DNA of 64,000 bases, from positions 980,843 through 1,044,842 of the forward strand of contig NC_052401.1 in assembly GCF_009389715.1 (NCBI RefSeq), in the 5' to 3' direction. The position numbers were made by a program, and so were the translations under genes. The notes beneath the pieces are model-generated. The model worked only from the letters and a program-made list of their open reading frames with translations, did not search any database and had not been told where the DNA came from. This DNA comes from Phoenix dactylifera (Eukaryota > Streptophyta > Magnoliopsida > Arecales > Arecaceae). Within the stretch, counting starts at the first letter, position 1; every line of letters starts with the position of its first letter. This document shows, piece by piece, positions 33,982 to 45,891 of the stretch.

Positions 33982-34527
33982 GGTGGGGAAGAGGAGGGGC
34001 GCAGCCCACGAGAGGTTCAGCGGCTGGGATTTCAGAGCGAGTCGTCGTCAAACCCACTCTCTTTCTTCCCATTTTTCTCTCTGCCGTTTCCTATAATGCA
34101 AAGGCCGTGGGCTTCGTTTGCTTCCGTATTTGTTCGTGCGATATTGTTGACGATGCGATTCACGAAGTCTACTCGCCGTGAGTCGCGGACAAGACGGTGG
34201 ACGACTGGCTTCGATAGAGCACGGTCCACTCCAGCGGCCAGAGAAGAGCGCGGGGAAACGATTTAGAAACGGCTTAGATTTAGAAATTAGTCTGGGGAAA
34301 CGGGAATCACCGGCTGAAATGGGTTTGTAGACTTTATCTCTGGTCATATTTTGCGCAGTATATTTGATCCTTGACGTAGGTTGGTATTATAACTGAACTT
34401 ACGGGAGAAGTTATAGTCTTTCATTATTGGAGTTGACAGGTTCCATGAACCGTGACAGATGACAGAGAACAAATTCATGCCAAAAAAGGGATTAATCTTT
34501 CTTTGCATAAATCTAACATTGGAATCA

Positions 34528-34535
34528 CCCGGTTG
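34528..34535 (+). repeat. Left target-site duplication of the hAT element
   Basis: CCCGGTTG directly precedes the left terminal repeat and is repeated exactly at 39023-39030 after the right end. Eight-base duplications are the hallmark of hAT insertion. Confidence 0.9.
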
Positions 34536-34641
34536 TAAGGGCGGCCCAATACATTTAGAGGCCTAAGGCGAATTCACTAAAAGAGGCCTTTTTAAAAAAT
34601 AATAATAATTTTTTTTAATAAATATAAAATATTTTAAAATT

Positions 34642-37142
34642 TTATTTAAAAATAATTCGTCTAGCTTTTTGAGATGCAAAATTATTAATCAAACTTTTGT
34701 ACTCAAGATTCATTAAAATACTATTTTCAATCGATAATATAGCTAATCCATTTAATCTTTCTTGCGACATAGTTGACCGTAAATAAGATTTTATCAACTT
34801 TAATTTTCAAAAACTTCTTTCAGCAGAAGCAACTGTTACAGGTATTGTTAACAATATCCTGTAAGCAGTGCATGCATTTGGAAAAGAATCTGTTTTTTTT
34901 ATAAAACTTAAAATATCAATAGGGGTACTAGTTTCTATTTGTAAAACTTCTTTTAAAACTTTTAACTCTGAAAACATATCAAGACCATCAATATCAGAAT
35001 TTTCACCATGCTTTAAAAAGTTTTCAAGATTAAGGCAATACTTTTTCAACTCCTCTTCATTCAAAGATTTAAACTTTCTAAAATTAAACAAAAAACTAAA
35101 AATATCTTCATATATGATGAATTGTTCAAACCTATTTTGAATTGAAGAAATAGCTTGATCTACTATATATAAAAAGTAATCAATTCTAAAAGATTCTTCG
35201 GTTGATCTTTCTATCTCATCATCACTATTTTCATCAAATTGTTTTTTCCTACGGATCACACGTTTTTCACGAAATGTAGGTTCTATTTTCATTTCAATTG
35301 CAGTTTCTTTAGATAAAATCAAAGCAGTCATGAATCCATTTTCTCTATAATTTTTCAAATAAGAAAGAAGATCTTTTAATTGATTTATAGCAACATCAAT
35401 ATGCATATCTTCAGATTGTAAGTTTTTACTAACTGAATTAACAGCAAACAATATATCATACCAAATATTCATGCCTAATAAGAATTCAAAATTTTCAATC
35501 TCATATGTAGCTAAGCATATGGCTTCACTCTTTGTTTTAGGATCTTCGCTAGTTTCTGCTAATTGAATTAAGGCATCTCTTATTTTAGGAGCTTGGTTTT
35601 TAATTGCTTTGACACTTTCAATACGATTTTCCCACCGCGTTTGTGATAAGGGTTTAAGAGTTAATGTGGATACATTATTTTGTAAAATTTTCCATCGTTT
35701 TGTAGAAGAAGAAAATAAGGTATAAATTCGTTGTATCACTCCAAAAAAAGATATAGACTTAGGACATGAGTTAGCGGTATCACATAATACTAAATTTAAG
35801 CTATGACATCCACATGGTGTGTAAAACGCTCTAGGATTTATATCTAATAATCTTCTTTGTACACCTTGATGTTTTCCTTTCATATTAGACCCGTTGTCAT
35901 ACCCTTGTCCCCTTATGTCATTAACCTCAAGTTTATGTTTTTCTAGTATATTTATAAGTTCACTAAGAAAAACCTTTTCCAGTTGTATCATCTACTTCTA
36001 AAAATTCTAAAAAATATTTTTCTACTTTTACTGGACTTGTTGTAGTATCTACACATCTTAAAACTAGAGTCATTTATTCTTGATGGCTTGCATCAGGAGT
36101 GCAATCAAGTATTACAGAAAAGTATTTTACTTGTTTAATCTTTTTAATTATTATAGTTTTAATTTCAGATGCTAACATTTGAATTAATTCATTTTGAATC
36201 TTATGACCTAAATAATGATTGTGAATTTTATCTTGTTGAATACGTCGAACATGCTATTGCATTATTGGATCAAATTCTGCAATTGTTTCAATAAAACTTA
36301 GAAAATTTCCATTATTGCTTTGGTATATCTTTTCATTCTTTCCCCGAAATGCTAAATTATTTTTTGCAAGATTTTTCACAACAGCAATAATTCTTAATAG
36401 TACTTTTTTCCAATGGTCCTTCTCTTGGTTTATTTGTTCTTGGAGACTTTTATCAATTGTCTTGTTTTCTAACAATCTTACTTCTAAATCAATCCATTTA
36501 TTCATGCTAGTAATATGTTCATTAGTTGTTTCATGATTTTTGAGCTTAATACCTAGATTTTTCCAGTCCCTAGTTCCTTCATTGACTAAATGAGTCGTGC
36601 TATGTGTTGAATCAAATAATTTACAACAAAAACAATATACTCTATCCAAATCCTTCGAATACACTAACCATTTTCTATCATATTTTTCACCATTAGGTAA
36701 CTTACGAATATAATGTATAGTAGAGAAGTGTCTATTATTTTCATCCCTAGGAAAGTAAAGATCATAGTCTCTAATTGGACCTCTTTCCACTAATAGATCT
36801 CTCAACTTTGTATCAATATTTTTCCATTGACCAGGATCATATATATTTGTAGGATTAGAACTAGTTTCATTAAACTCTATACTATCCTTATTTATCTTAT
36901 CTCCATCTAATTTTTCATTGTGTTCTTCATTAGAGATTGGTTCATCAGATGTTTGAATACTATTATGAATCTGATTGTCTATCTCATTTTGTTTCGTTCT
37001 TTTTATGTCATCTTCAAACTCTATTTCATTCTGAGTTGAACTCGATGTAGTATTTTGTTTATTTGTAACAATAAATCTATCTAAAGTACCTTTTTGAGAT
37101 AGAATAAGTTTTTCAATTTTTTTTTCTTTTTGAGTTTTTCAT
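34642..37142 (-). pseudogene. hAT transposase with TTF-type zinc finger, broken
   Basis: The frame begins at an ATG at 37142. It runs through a TTF/ZMYM-type zinc finger region (DYDLYFPRD, VYCFCCKLF, HETTNEH), then a DUF4371 RNase-H-like core ([45 protein letters not shown]) and ends with the hAT dimerisation region (VTVASAERSF, LAILSIEN). It is interrupted by an extra A in a nine-A run near 37120, a TAG at 36254-36256, a TAA at 36074-36076, a frameshift near 35970 and a TGA at 34807-34809. Length over the breaks is about 830 codons, normal for this group (often annotated zinc finger MYM-type protein 1-like). It is AT-rich, unlike the nearby genes. Confidence 0.92.
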
Positions 37143-37484
37143 ATCCACATTCAAATTTTCTATTAGACATTTGAATTTAAAAATAATATTATCAAACAAA
37201 ACAATTAAGACAATCACTACAAACAAATTAAAATATAAGAGAGTTAAAAATGATAAAACCCGAAATGTCAACAGAAGCAATGTTGGACGGCCCGGATTCG
37301 ACGACGAACTCAAGTCCCGACAAGCGGTGCCGAGCTCAACGGCGAGAAGTGGTGCCAGAGCTACTGTTAATTTTAATGGGGACCCTAAACATGAAAAGCT
37401 AATGTCAATTTTAAAGCAATAGACAATAAAATATGCATAAAAGAGGAAAAGATGAATAATCGAAAAGTAATTTTTTTTTCATCC

Positions 37485-37509
37485 CCCCCCCCCCCCCCCC
37501 CCCCCCCCT
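37485..37509. repeat. Poly-C tract (about 24 bases)
   Basis: A long uninterrupted C run inside the hAT element. Length is likely variable or poorly resolved in sequencing. Confidence 0.9.
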
Positions 37510-37570
37510 CCCCTCTTGAAAGGATCTTTCTTTTAATAGTAAGAGTTCTCGATGACACAATGACACTACT

Positions 37571-38451
37571 CAAGGGCGGCCCAAGCCCCAAGGGTGTTAT
37601 TTGTCTCTAAAAAGGCCGAGGTATATCAATGGAAATGTCTTGAAACAACTAATTCAGCTTTTGTATAGGAATAAGGAATTGACCTTAAATGCTTTATTTT
37701 ATAGCCTACTAAAGAAGTAAAGAGTAAAGAGCTCCAAGGGCGTCTGGGCGTGTAGGAAAACTGAGACAGATGTATGGTTTTGGCCTTTTGGGATCAGATC
37801 ATTGGATGATTTAGCAGGTGAACTAGATGAAAATTCTCAATCAACTTTTGGAAAACTGCATTCATAAGTCATTACATATTTACATCGTATATAATATATT
37901 CCATTCTTTCAAATAGGTGCTCCAGGAATTTTCACTGACAGGGAATTTAGGGAAAGAAGGGAAATCTGTTAAAACTTTATATTATTCAATCACCCAAATA
38001 CCCAATAACCTGCAATAGGATTATGAGTATATAATAACAAAAATAAGTAAGTAATAACTAGTTAACTACCATTACCCAATACCCAATAACCCATTACGGC
38101 ATTACCCAACCCAAGTAACCCAACAAACAAACAGAACACTGAACAGTGAACACAGAACACAGGGGACGGAAGCTCACCTCCGGGCTCCGGCGACGGCGGC
38201 GAGGACGGGGGGCTACCGGGCTGGGTCGAGAAGGAGAAGAGATAGGCGAAGGACCGAGGACGGAACTCGGAAGTCGGAAGAATCGAGCCGAGGACGGCGA
38301 ACGGGCGAAGGACGGAACTCGTCAACTCGGACAGTCGGAGTCTCGGAAGTCGGAAGAACCGAGCCGAGGACGGCGAACGAGCGAAGGACGGAACTCGGAG
38401 AGTCGGAGTCTCGGAAGTCGGAACTCGGAACGGAAGATTGGGCCGCCCCTG
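37571..38451. mobile_element. Second pair of hAT-type ends nested in the element
   Basis: CAAGGGCGGCCCAAG at 37571 matches the left-end type, and TTGGGCCGCCCCTG ending at 38451 matches the right-end type. They define an 881-bp inner unit without a transposase. Flanking octamers (ACACTACT and CTCGGAAG) do not match, so either the duplication was lost or these ends arose by rearrangement. Calling it a nested non-autonomous copy is an inference. Confidence 0.55.
38250..38430. repeat. GC-rich tandem repeat, 76-bp period
   Basis: AAGTCGGAAGAA.CGAGCCGAGG recurs at 38271 and 38347, and GGACGGAACTCG recurs at about 38308 and 38384. The shorter word AGTCGGAGTCTCGGAAGTCGG fills the rest. It is subterminal to the inner right end of the hAT element. 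Confidence 0.85.
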
Positions 38452-39022
38452 CTCGGAAGAACCGAAGATTGAATGCTTGAATCAACTAGGGCTGGGGATT
38501 AGGGAAGGAAGAACGGAAGATTGAAGAAGAGTTTAGAAGGAGAAATGGAGAAGGACTCTCTCTGGTTATCTACTTATCTGGGATTCTGCCAAGACTGCCA
38601 TTCTGCCTCTGGTGACTACGGCCGGCGGATGGAGAAGATGGGCTATGGGGGAATGAGGATCGTAGGGGCATAGGCCCTCCATAAGCTGATAGGCCATAGC
38701 CCCGCTGTCCATTGCCCGTTGGGCGTTGCCGCGTTGGCTATGCTGCCAGTGCCATGCCTGGAGAGTGGAGGCTGGATGCCTGGATCCTACTTCGTAGGCA
38801 AGACCGCAAGAGGTAGGCAGCTAAGGCTCGTAGGCTCGTAGCTTCCTTCCGTGACGGGTGACTCTTCCGACTTCTTCTTCGGCGGCGAATGGCGATCCCA
38901 ATCCCAAAATCGTGATGCCCTGGCAGGAGAGTGGAACTGTGGAAGGCCGGAGCCCGGAGGCCTTCCTTGAGGCTGAGGCCTTAGGCGACCGCCTCGGTCG
39001 CCTAGGGCTTGGGCCGCCCCTG

Positions 39023-39030
39023 CCCGGTTG
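39023..39030 (+). repeat. Right target-site duplication of the hAT element
   Basis: CCCGGTTG is identical to 34528-34535 and directly abuts the terminal CCCCTG. Confidence 0.9.
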
Positions 39031-39420
39031 TCATTTTAAATTAATGTCGGAGATAGATGCATGTAGTTGGTGGTGGTCTAATTATAGATTCGTGTGAAGA
39101 AAAATAAATTTTTCTTTGACATAAAAGATACGAAAGATTTTTTTTTTTTCCAGCTTGTATAAGCTATTTTTCTATATTTTATTTTATATATATCATATAT
39201 TTCACATCGCATTTCCTCTCTCTCCTACTCATATTTTCTTCTATATTTTTATTCTTGCAAAAATTAAAAATAGGGTAGACAATTTTGAAAAGCATATACT
39301 TCAAGGAAAGTCGATCCTAATGATTGATTCGATGCAAGGGTAAAACTCTAGTAACAATATTTTCTCCTAATGCTGTGTTTGCAGCATGTTTAGATGCTAC
39401 CTGCAATTCTCTTGTCACCA
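39031..39420. other. AT-rich spacer between hAT and TRIM elements
   Basis: T-rich DNA with no gene recognised. Open frames are short and of low complexity. Confidence 0.4.
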
Positions 39421-39815
39421 TATATAAAGACCTATGCGGACGTGTATTTAGTTCTACATCAATTATTCGCTGGATAAATCTTAGCTACTTATATAGGATC
39501 AAAGAACCAAACAATAACTTCCAGCTAATTATTTTGGATGGGATCCTGAGTTGTTACAAATGGTATCAGAGTAGATATCAGTTCATAATCTATATAAACT
39601 AAGGGACACTACAGCATGAATCTATTAGGAATGACCATAGGCCGATCATGAACTCTTAGTGTGACGAGGATGTCAGAATTTAAACGGAGGAAATATGTAA
39701 AAATCCGCATGTGCGTGTGTTTAGTCCCACATCGGTTATTTGCTAGGTAAATCTTGGATGCTTATATAGAATCAAAGAACCAAAATAATATCTTTTAGCT
39801 AGCCATGTTGTGTAA
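39421..39815 (+). mobile_element. TRIM-like miniature LTR retroelement
   Basis: Two similar terminal segments of about 120-135 bp, 39421-39556 and 39695-39815, share TGT(A/G)TTTAGT, AAATCTT.G, ACTTATATAG-like and ATCAAAGAACCAAA words. Between them TGGTATCAGAGT at 39561-39572 is a primer-binding site for initiator tRNA-Met two or three bases after the first repeat. A purine-rich ACGGAGGAAAT run precedes the second repeat. The internal part is only about 140 bp and has no coding region. The exact ends are estimated. Confidence 0.75.
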
Positions 39816-41892
39816 AGTTCTAAATACATTTGTATACTTCCAAGGATAATTTCTAATGGCCACTGGAAGCAAATGACGCATGCATGAGGCAGTGATGATT
39901 TAGATGTGATCCGCCTCGCATCTCTGTGACCTATTACAGAGTTGTTACAATTTTGGGTAATACTCAAAACTTCTTTGCCTCGATGAACTTCCCTTTGTAT
40001 CTGTTAATATAAAGATGATGCTTTACCAAAAGGGATCTACCTCAGCTCACATCTATCAATTTTTTTATAGTTCAGTCTCTGAAAAATATAGGATTAGACT
40101 TTGTAATATAGCTCTTAGATACCATATAATTCTCAGAGGTTTATTGCTCACATCTGAGAAGAAGAAATAGAATACTGCTGGGATTGAGTTCACAGAACAA
40201 AATGGGACAAACTACTTGAAAGAAAAGGAATTGAGACAAATTCTACCAATGCAAGAAAAATTGACTGCCACAGAAAACCATTGAAACCAATATGATTCAA
40301 CTAATTTCATCAGATCTCCAACATATGCAGGCTGGGTTATTCATCCTGCTAGTTCATGGTCTACTTGCTGGCCTTTGTTGGTTGAAATACCATCAATGTT
40401 CTTCCCTCCCTTTCTGCATCGCTATCGGTTTAGAAGATTGCTTTAATGGTTTTTTTTATTTTTTTCTCCTTCAGACTGATGTTGAAGGTGAAATGCCACA
40501 TGAACTCAGAACTAGCCGGTTCTTCCCAAAATATGTTGAGGTGCGGCAGTTGACCGGACATCCAAAGGTATAACACTATTTTGTTGCGGGTGGCAAGATC
40601 GAATCCTCCTGGGAAACAAGTTCCTTGTTTTGATGCACCTGCACAGAGATCTGCCATTGGTGGTCAAAATCCTGAGGGGTATATATCAGCGAGTATGAAT
40701 ACCATGATCAGGAAGTCAGCATGGGTACAACTATATTGGCCATCAGGGAGGCAAGATCCCAGTTTCCCTGCTTCTAAATCAAAATGGCTCGAAAAATCAC
40801 ATTTGAACTGATAGAAGTGTGTGCAAATCTACACAGCAGCACGACATGGACTTGATCATGCTGATGTATAATAGCCACTAGATACATGCTGCTAGAAGTT
40901 TGTGCAAGTATGCATGTCTGAACCTAATGGCAATTTGAACTTTTTTACTTTTCCCCTAATGCAGTTTGGGCAACGAGTTCACTGAACTTGTGATTTCATA
41001 TAACAGACTTGGTGTTTGAATGCCAGAATAAGCAACTGACTGAATCAAACGAGGGATGAAACCTGCAACATAGGAAACAAACTTAGGACGAGAAAGGAAT
41101 GAAGTGTAGAGTAGAAGAATCCAGACTCGTATCAAAACAACTAAAGAGAGAGCCAGAAGATGGTCAGGGATGCATCAAAGGATCAAATAGGCAGAATAGT
41201 ACTAATTGTGTGGCAAGAAATTTGGAAGGAAAAATTTGTTGGCCTCAAATGACCATTAAGAATTAAAAAGAGAGAACCATCAGATGGAAGATAAGAAAAA
41301 TGCAAGCACAGTTAAAATGTATAGAGGGTCCGTATTATGCCCTCATGGATATTCAGGAAACAGAATATACATTAAGCTTCTCAAGAAATAACATGCAGCA
41401 ACACCTATCTGATTGGCAAATAAACAAAGAATTAGATGCATGTAGAGAAAAAGAGGGTGGCCGTCTCAATGATCAAAACTAAGTACATTGATGTTATCAA
41501 GGCTAGTGGCCATTCATATAATTAAGATGGTTGCAAGACTGTAACAGAAGTGTGACATTCAATAAGCAAATACACTGAGGAGGAAGAATAAAAAGAAAAT
41601 GCAATTTCGTCCCACCAGGTCATCTCAATACAATCAGATACAGAATATTGGCAACTTCACACCATTTGTGGATCATCTTGACATCCAAGACATGTTTCCT
41701 TATAATTGAGATTGTCAGCCATGGAAATGAAAAAAATGAAGACCAAAAAATCAGTATAATTCACACGATCAACAATAGTAGAGAGTGCATAGGTAGTGCT
41801 TCATCAAAGAATAATATTTAGTAATTAATAGCCATCCCCTGTACAACTACTTCAAATTAAATATAAAAATTAACATGCAACATGTTACAAAT
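39816..41892. other. Intergenic DNA apart from one exon-like segment
   Basis: No complete gene was seen. The exon-like segment 40475-40567 is listed separately. The open frame 40581-40811 shows no domain. Confidence 0.45.
40475..40567 (+). pseudogene. Orphan exon-like segment, 31 codons, origin unknown
   Basis: The segment is bounded by a T-rich tract and acceptor (TTTTTCTCCTTCAG) on the left and by CCAAAG/GTATAAC on the right. It is exactly 93 bases and open in phase 0. It encodes an even mix of charged and aromatic residues (ELRTSRFFPKYVEVRQLTG) unlike random AT-rich DNA. I do not recognise the protein. No neighbouring exon could be joined to it, so it may be a gene fragment or part of a poorly visible gene. 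Confidence 0.45.
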
Positions 41893-41961
41893 GTGGCTGT
41901 AGTTTGGTTAGAATTCCACGTTGTGGCCGTGGAGACCTGGGCTCGAATCCCAGCAGCCACA
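41893..41961 (+). tRNA. tRNA-His (GTG), short D loop
   Basis: The acceptor stem GTGGCTG pairs with CAGCCAC. The anticodon stem CCACG/CGTGG holds the loop TTGTGGC with anticodon GTG. The T arm is CTGGG-CTCGAAT-CCCAG. The sequence matches plant nuclear tRNA-His except in the D arm, where the loop is only about 5 bases (GGTTA), making the gene 69 bases long including the discriminator A. The nearest T run is about 38 bases downstream. The short loop may make it a pseudogene or a weak copy. Confidence 0.85.
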
Positions 41962-43024
41962 ATTAATTAAATTGGCAAGAGGAGGCCCCATGGGACACCT
42001 TTTTTTTCTACATGCAAAATGCTATGCTTAATTGAAAAAAAAATACTTTTATGGTAACATTTACGAAACAGAGCTCGTTTTATCTGCTGTCTAGAACTGC
42101 TAACCAGAGTAGGGAAGAAAGATCAGGTATTGCTAAAATTTTAACTATTAAATAACCATTTATGTTGTAATTCTACACAAATAACTACCGCATCCAAAAT
42201 GCTTAGTTTTGTAGTTCAAGAAGCCAAGCAGCATCAATTTTCCGAAATGATGCACAAATTTCATGAACTCAATATGATAGCAAAAACTCCTACCAACAAT
42301 AGTTTGATGAAAATGACTTGCCAAATGAAGGCATACACTTATACTAATCGATTAAATGAGCTAGTTCATCAAAGCTTCAGTTCAAACGCTTTCAGTGTCG
42401 GAAAAAAAAAAGATTAAATGACATCCCTCTGTAACCAACTTAGCCTTAACAGCCCGGTCGAAGGCAATGTATTAAAAGTGGATCGCGGGCATGTAGTGGC
42501 AAGGGATTCATAGCGATAAGCAAATAGCAGGCACTATAAATCCAAAGCAGGTTATTAAAACATATTAATGTTTTTTTTCTTACAAAATATCAAAAATCAG
42601 TACTTTACACTAACTTCATGCAAAAAAATCTAGGACAAAGCTATAAAACATTATCAACATGGTACCATAATACCATATCAATATTCATATGAGGTAAAGA
42701 TCCACAATCAAATAACATATATCATCATCCACTAAATATAATAGCATTATTCATAAGATAAAGATGTCCACAATCACATAACATCAACTACAAAATACAG
42801 ATGTCCGGCAAGCCAAGTGGTGCGCTGGCTGCAGAAAACTAAGGGGCACTCCAGCCTTTGGAGCAAGGAAGGCGGAATCATCCCGAACCGCCTAGTTTGG
42901 AGCAACGCCCTCTCCCTCTCTCTTTTTCTCTTCCGCTCTCCCTCCCTCCACCTCTCTCTCTCTCTCTGCTGCACTCTCCCACTCCCTCTCCTCCTCCCTT
43001 TCCCCCTCCCTTGCTGGTTTTCCT

Positions 43025-43650
43025 GTTGGTTCACACCGGAACGGCACATCATAGGAGCATACCGTACCGTACCACTGACCTACTGGCACGGATGTTGATT
43101 CCAGTACTACAGACCTTGCTTTAGAGCTTTGGTGGCACAATGCTAGGAGGGATGCCTCCATTTTTTTCCTACTCTGCTCTTTTGTTCTCCTCTTCTTTCC
43201 CCACTCTTCGTTCGATCAGAGCACCAAATAAGTGAACCGGCCCTTCTTCCAATAAACACTTGAACATGTCAAATTTTTGCTTAATTGCTGAACTGGTCCA
43301 ATTAAAACCTCTAGCCCGCTTTGAAAAATAGCACCCAATATAACATAATAGCAGCCACTGTAGCAGTTCTCACCCACTATATCAGGCACAATACACCCAA
43401 ATGCTATAAGAGGCTGCCATAGTGCATAACGCAGTGGTTTAGGTTCGAAACCATTACAGTGGCTGCCAAGGTTCACCGTCTCAGTATTGGACCTCGTACC
43501 GGTGCTACACTAGCACAGTGTCGATATGGTACGGATTTTTTTGGCGTACGCCATCCGTACCGAGTGTCGGTGCGCCATCCGTACCGAGTACCGGTACCGA
43601 ACCTGTACGGTATGCCCCATACCACCCAGTTTGGGCCGGTACGGCATACC
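43025..43650. repeat. GTACCG/CGGTAC-rich repetitive block
   Basis: CCGTACCG-type words occur at 43063-43072 and densely at 43490-43640 (for example CGCCATCCGTACCGAGT twice, ACCGAGTACCGGTACCGAAC and GGCCGGTACGGCATACC). This is short palindromic-word DNA of the sort dispersed in some monocot genomes. The mobile element class is unknown. Confidence 0.6.
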
Positions 43651-45891
43651 TTGGCTGATTTTTAAAACAATGGTCTACGGACAAGTATATATCTCTTGTT
43701 CAAGATAGTTGCCTCATTCTTGAGGTGCAAGAACTTCTAGACTGCTACTCGAATAATAAGCCAACCCTAACTTCAAGAGGGGAAATGCACCATGTAAGTG
43801 TTGAAGTTCATAAGAAAGGTAAAAAGCTCTAGAATGACAAACAAAGAAAAGAAGCACTCCAAGACAATAATAGATACCTCCAAAAAACATCCAATCCATA
43901 AATTAGGTAGAGTGAAGATGGAATCGAATGGGAGAAAAGACTTTAGCAGTTCTTTATCCAGCTAAGGGGTTATACTAGACTTGATAGAGAGAAACAAATG
44001 TGCTTGGTAGGCGCGAGGTATGGGTTTCATGAGGGTATACAATCACAAGCATCATTGAATCAGGCAATCCATCAGGTTTTGCATGGGCACCTTGTCCATC
44101 CTACACTTTGGGGAAAGAAATATGACTTACCATGCACAAAGTTTGCATAAAGGGAAAATGCTAAGAACTGAGAAATGGATTTAGATGACGGAAAATAAGA
44201 TAGTGTATCTTTACAGATATAACGCACCCATCCTACACAACTATAAGACAAAGAAACATGGCATGCCAATTCTGTCTAGAGAAAAATAGTTGAGGATCAA
44301 AAAATATATGTAATTGCAAGGGGAACAAAGAATAATTGTTCACTGACATGACTGGATTTTACTTTTGGAGGGGAAAAATCACCCTCAAAATCTCTGTGTG
44401 CATGCTTAGCTGCTACGTAGAGGCATTTGTATCTGTCTCTCCATAGCTGGATAAAATTTTGGAGGATCTTGTCATAAATTCACAAGCTGTTAACAATTCC
44501 ATGCTTGGAAGACTTCAATTGCTCAAAAAAATAAAAAAAGTTTGCGGTCCAAATTTTTTGACCCATATCCAGTGCTCAGGATTCATGGTAGATCCAAAAT
44601 AAAGTATATTTATAACAAAGTTCATCATATCTAATATCAAAATGATATGTCAGAAACCATCTTGGTTCAATGGTTAAGTAATATCTCCAACATCTACTAC
44701 TTAATGGTCTTTTGTGATCCTGTGGTGTTAGATAACAGATTATCATTATTCACACAGATATGATGGCTCATACAAACATACAGGCAAAAAACTTTTAAAA
44801 AAAATCCAAAACCATAATTTCTTTTGCAGCAACCTATTTATTTAACCTAACCTGCTAGCTTACTAAATTTGATTAATAACTACTAAATTTTTTAAAAAAA
44901 ATGATCTCATTGATTTATTTTAGGTATAAGTTGAAACTTTGCCACCTAAGATTCACATGAAACATCCAAGATGAATTTTTTCCCTGTTTGGTAACAATCC
45001 ATCCCAAAACAAAAGGAATTGCAATAACTTTGTTGCATGTCTAATAGCACTCCTTCCATGAAAGAGACATCAAATGATATGGTATTAAAGCAAAAGACCA
45101 GGCGTCCTGACAACAGAAAATGACACAAAAAGTATATGATTTTTTTTGTTGCTTACAGGCCCTCCATGTCCACCTGATCTAGAAAGAAGATAACTAGGTC
45201 ATATGCATCTGTAAGCAAGTTAAATAGATAGGTTGGACAGAAACATATTCTCCTTCACAATTCATTCCTTGGAGAGAGTAATACTTCTCAGGACGCTTTT
45301 GGTTTTTGTAGCATGGACAGCTTGTTCCATTTTTCTCATAGCAAGTCACAAAATTGATAGCTATGGCAATTCATATCTCAAGATGCCTTTGGAATTCATA
45401 GAATGGGGCATTTTATTATATTGTTCCTGTAGCAAGTTCTAAGACTGACGATGATAGCAACTCGAAATTCCCTACAACATCGGAAAATATAAACACACCT
45501 ATCATCAAACTTCTACAATCTACATCTAGCACCATAGTCATATGGCCTGTGTGACCTGGCAAAAAAGCCCAAGGGAAATCATTTTGCACCCCCCCCCCCC
45601 CACACACACACTTTTTTTCCCCTCTTTTGAGAAGACTCTCCTTTCAAGCCACTACCCATCCACCGCCATCATCATTTTTTACGACTATCAACAACTGATT
45701 TTGTCAATTTGGGCTCAAGTATGCTTGAGTCTCTATCTACTCTGTCCACCCAACCTGCAATTGTCCCTAGATTCCAAACGCATAACATACAAAACTGAGG
45801 GAAGATATTTAATACAAATTTAGAAGAAGGTTATAGATAACTAAAATGAATAATATTTAGGCGAGATTAAAAGGTCACCATCGAAAGATAT

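Larger units (their letters stand above)
34536..39022 (-). mobile_element. hAT-superfamily DNA transposon, 4.5 kb, decayed
   Basis: The right end, read inverted, is CAGGGGCGGCCCAAG. The left end reads TAAGGGCGGCCCAAT, so the inverted repeat is well kept with two changes at the tip. An exact 8-bp duplication CCCGGTTG flanks the element. Inside lies a broken transposase on the minus strand (34642-37142), a poly-C tract, a second set of end-like sequences (37571 and 38451) and a GC-rich 76-bp tandem repeat. It sits about 0.6 kb upstream of the predicted LACS start of transcription. It cannot be autonomous with the transposase in this state. Confidence 0.9.

Noticed and set aside
43430-43470. Second tRNA or SINE head at a GGTTCGAAACC word
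   Set aside because: No matching stems, poly(A) or target duplication could be found around it.
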